Source of the DNA: Parcubacteria group bacterium GW2011_GWD2_43_10
GTDB lineage: Bacteria; Patescibacteriota; Patescibacteriia; Veblenbacterales; UBA10138
Assembly: GCA_000995845.1 (NCBI GenBank)
Contig: LCEZ01000043.1
Coordinates: 1-6,016, forward strand
DNA: 6,016 nt
Direction of reading: 5' to 3'
In this document: piece after piece, positions 5,601 through 6,016 of the stretch
Layout of the letters: each line of letters starts with the position of its first letter
Numbering within the stretch: position 1 is the stretch's first letter
Translations under genes and position numbers: made by a program
Notes under the pieces: model-generated
Databases searched by the model: none
Told to the model about the DNA's origin: nothing
The model's input: the letters and a program-made list of their open reading frames with translations, nothing else

Positions 5601-6016
5601 GAGAACAAATGCTCTTTGCTGGCTTAGAAGATCTTACTGGCAGTACTGAACTCATTGCCTTTCCTGATACTTATCGGGCCGAGGGCGGTAAGTTGACAAC
5701 AGACACTATCGTCTTGGTGCGTGGGCGTTTGAATCAAAAAAATGGCGAACGGAAAATAATTGTGCAATCTGTTCTGCCCTTGCTTAATCCTGACGAAGTA
5801 ACTGCCAGTGCAAAAAATTGGCTCAATGGCTCAACTAAATTTCCCAAGACAGAAGTTAAAGAAATTGTCATCACTTTGCCCGCTGGGGTTTCGTCCTCAA
5901 AGATCGATGAGCTTAAAGCCATCTTACAACAATACCCAGGTAATCAACCGGTAGTCCTGGCTATTAATCAAGCAGGTCATATCAAACGGGTATCTACTAA
6001 CTACCGTCTTGAAGTT
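2612..6016 (+). CDS. dnaE: DNA polymerase III alpha subunit (3' end outside window)
   Basis: Catalytic subunit of the replicative polymerase, family C, DnaE type; it extends primers at the replication fork while held by the sliding clamp. The window shows 1135 uninterrupted codons and no stop (E. coli alpha has 1160 residues). Domains in order: an N-terminal PHP domain (about 1-280) with the full set of expected metal ligands (H8, H10, D17, H42, E67, H88, C138, D207, H209); a polymerase palm with R359-G360-S361, catalytic D398 and D400 in PPDIDMDF, and third Asp D555 in LVKMDFLG; fingers with ALFRPGP and the YGIITYQDDV region; a helix-hairpin-helix region after GFNKAHAASYG; a clamp-binding pentapeptide QTSLF at 909-913; an OB-fold at about 977-1055; and the start of a C-terminal domain. 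The residues before RGS read ATT where most DnaE proteins have GPG. The gene has its own promoter and follows a terminator. The ATG at 2612 has no Shine-Dalgarno and lies about 10 nt from the predicted transcript start. No intein or frameshift is seen. Confidence 0.97.
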   Translation, partial: MPNFTHLHVHSHYSLLDGLPKIPNLVANAKAKGFDKLALTDHGAAYGLIEFYKECLSQEMLPILGVETYLAPRHLTDKQARIDDQAFHLVLLARNLEGYKNLLNLVTLANLQGFYYKPRIDHEAIEKYHGGLVALSACLKGEIPQAIKSGDEAKIRNLIQWYLSTFGEGNFFLEVQAHPEFNEQITLNQELRRWSKEFNLPLIATNDSHYLESSDKEAQDILVCIQTGKKVTDEKRLDMRDLDTSLKNEAIMRQDLPDFQDAIDQAELLARELKVELPLGQRFFPSFPTPQGETPEAYLRLQAEQGLARQFSQGVADTVRERLEYEMDIITKKGYASYFLVVADFVNWARSQRIIATTRGSAAGSLVSYLIGITTVNPLTYQLPFERFLNPHRPSPPDIDMDFADNRRDEVIAYVTAKYGVDQVGQIVTFGTMAARAAVRDVGRALGLPYGLCDRVAKLIPFGTQGFHMTIERALREAPELKNLTETDPQVKDLLLLAQKVEGCVRHASIHAAGVVIAPTPLTDYAPLQYDVEGNHIITQYDMWSCEEAGLVKMDFLGIRNLSIMGSAVNIIKKTKDIEIDLDNIPFNDKKTYELMSRGDTMGMFQLGGSGMTRYLKELKPSVITDVMAMVALFRPGPMESLPEFIKRKHNPKAITYLDPRLKEILKDSYGIITYQDDVLMIAIKLAGYTWEEADKLRKAMGKKIPREMARQKEKFISGCIVNGLTETKAAKLWSLIEPFAAYGFNKAHAASYGIVAYQTAYLKANFPTEFMAALMTAESDDLTTVAQAVNECKRFNIMVLPPDVNESLATFTVVNDNCIRFGLSAIKNLGAQVIEAIIAERKTNGQFTSLSNFIERIARREFTKKSLESLIKCGALDSLSPERSQLLAAMDLLLAHAKKSQQARLAQQTSLFAGKTNSGEMSLKLPASPPADQRDKLAWERELLGLYVTEHPFQQYTNGLKGLITTINELSSLNGEIPIVTAGLITSAKIVTTKKGEQMLFAGLEDLTGSTELIAFPDTYRAEGGKLTTDTIVLVRGRLNQKNGERKIIVQSVLPLLNPDEVTASAKNWLNGSTKFPKTEVKEIVITLPAGVSSSKIDELKAILQQYPGNQPVVLAINQAGHIKRVSTNYRLEV

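Noticed and set aside
4387..5922. Four minus-strand open frames of 60-111 codons (4387-4569, 4894-5229, 5473-5655, 5734-5922)
   Set aside because: All lie antisense within dnaE, where the plus-strand frame is clearly coding, and none has promoter or ribosome-binding features.
2612..6016. PolC-type polymerase, intein or frameshift in dnaE
   Set aside because: There is no exonuclease insertion in the PHP domain and no N-terminal OB-domain, the frame is continuous, and motifs follow each other at normal spacing.
1..6016. UGA recoded as glycine (as in some Patescibacteria)
   Set aside because: No in-frame TGA appears in any of the four genes, glycine is written with GGN and all visible stops are TAA, so the window gives no evidence of recoding, although it cannot exclude it.
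1..6016. CRISPR array, tRNA, rRNA, insertion sequence or phage genes
   Set aside because: No regularly spaced repeats, cloverleaf-like sequence, transposase or integrase motifs were seen.

Overview
The window looks like chromosomal core sequence from a bacterium of the Candidate Phyla Radiation (Patescibacteria). This is inferred from three things: the style of the DnaE protein, two small membrane-anchored hypothetical proteins of a kind I associate with that group, and the lack of Shine-Dalgarno sequences. I could not run a search. Base composition is moderately AT-rich, the intergenic gaps are short, all visible stop codons are TAA, and nothing suggests a mobile element, phage, CRISPR array, tRNA or rRNA.

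Layout: a divergent intergenic region at about 2076-2214 splits the window. To the left, on the minus strand, are a 275-residue membrane-anchored protein of unknown function (1248-2075) and then rodA (1-1104, 3' end cut by the window edge). RodA is the SEDS-family peptidoglycan glycosyltransferase of the elongation machinery. To the right, on the plus strand, are a 96-residue single-pass membrane protein (2215-2505) with its own intrinsic terminator (2521-2561), and then dnaE (from 2612, running off the right edge). DnaE is the catalytic alpha subunit of the replicative DNA polymerase III, and all but its last few residues appear to be present.

The signals are consistent with each other. I see three extended -10 promoters of the form TGnTAnAAT or TGnTACAAT, none with a good -35 box: two back to back in the divergent region, and one directly in front of dnaE that predicts a leader of only about 8-10 nt. 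None of the four genes has a recognisable Shine-Dalgarno sequence.

The most unusual structure is the 143-bp gap in front of rodA. It is almost entirely an imperfect long inverted repeat (about 28 pairs between 1103 and 1245). Its 3' arm, in the rodA transcript, covers the translation start region of rodA and could instead form a competing local hairpin. A 21-codon reading frame starts inside the 5' arm, 2 nt after the upstream gene's stop. Together this looks like a candidate cis-acting regulatory RNA or attenuator-like switch for rodA, proposed from sequence alone.
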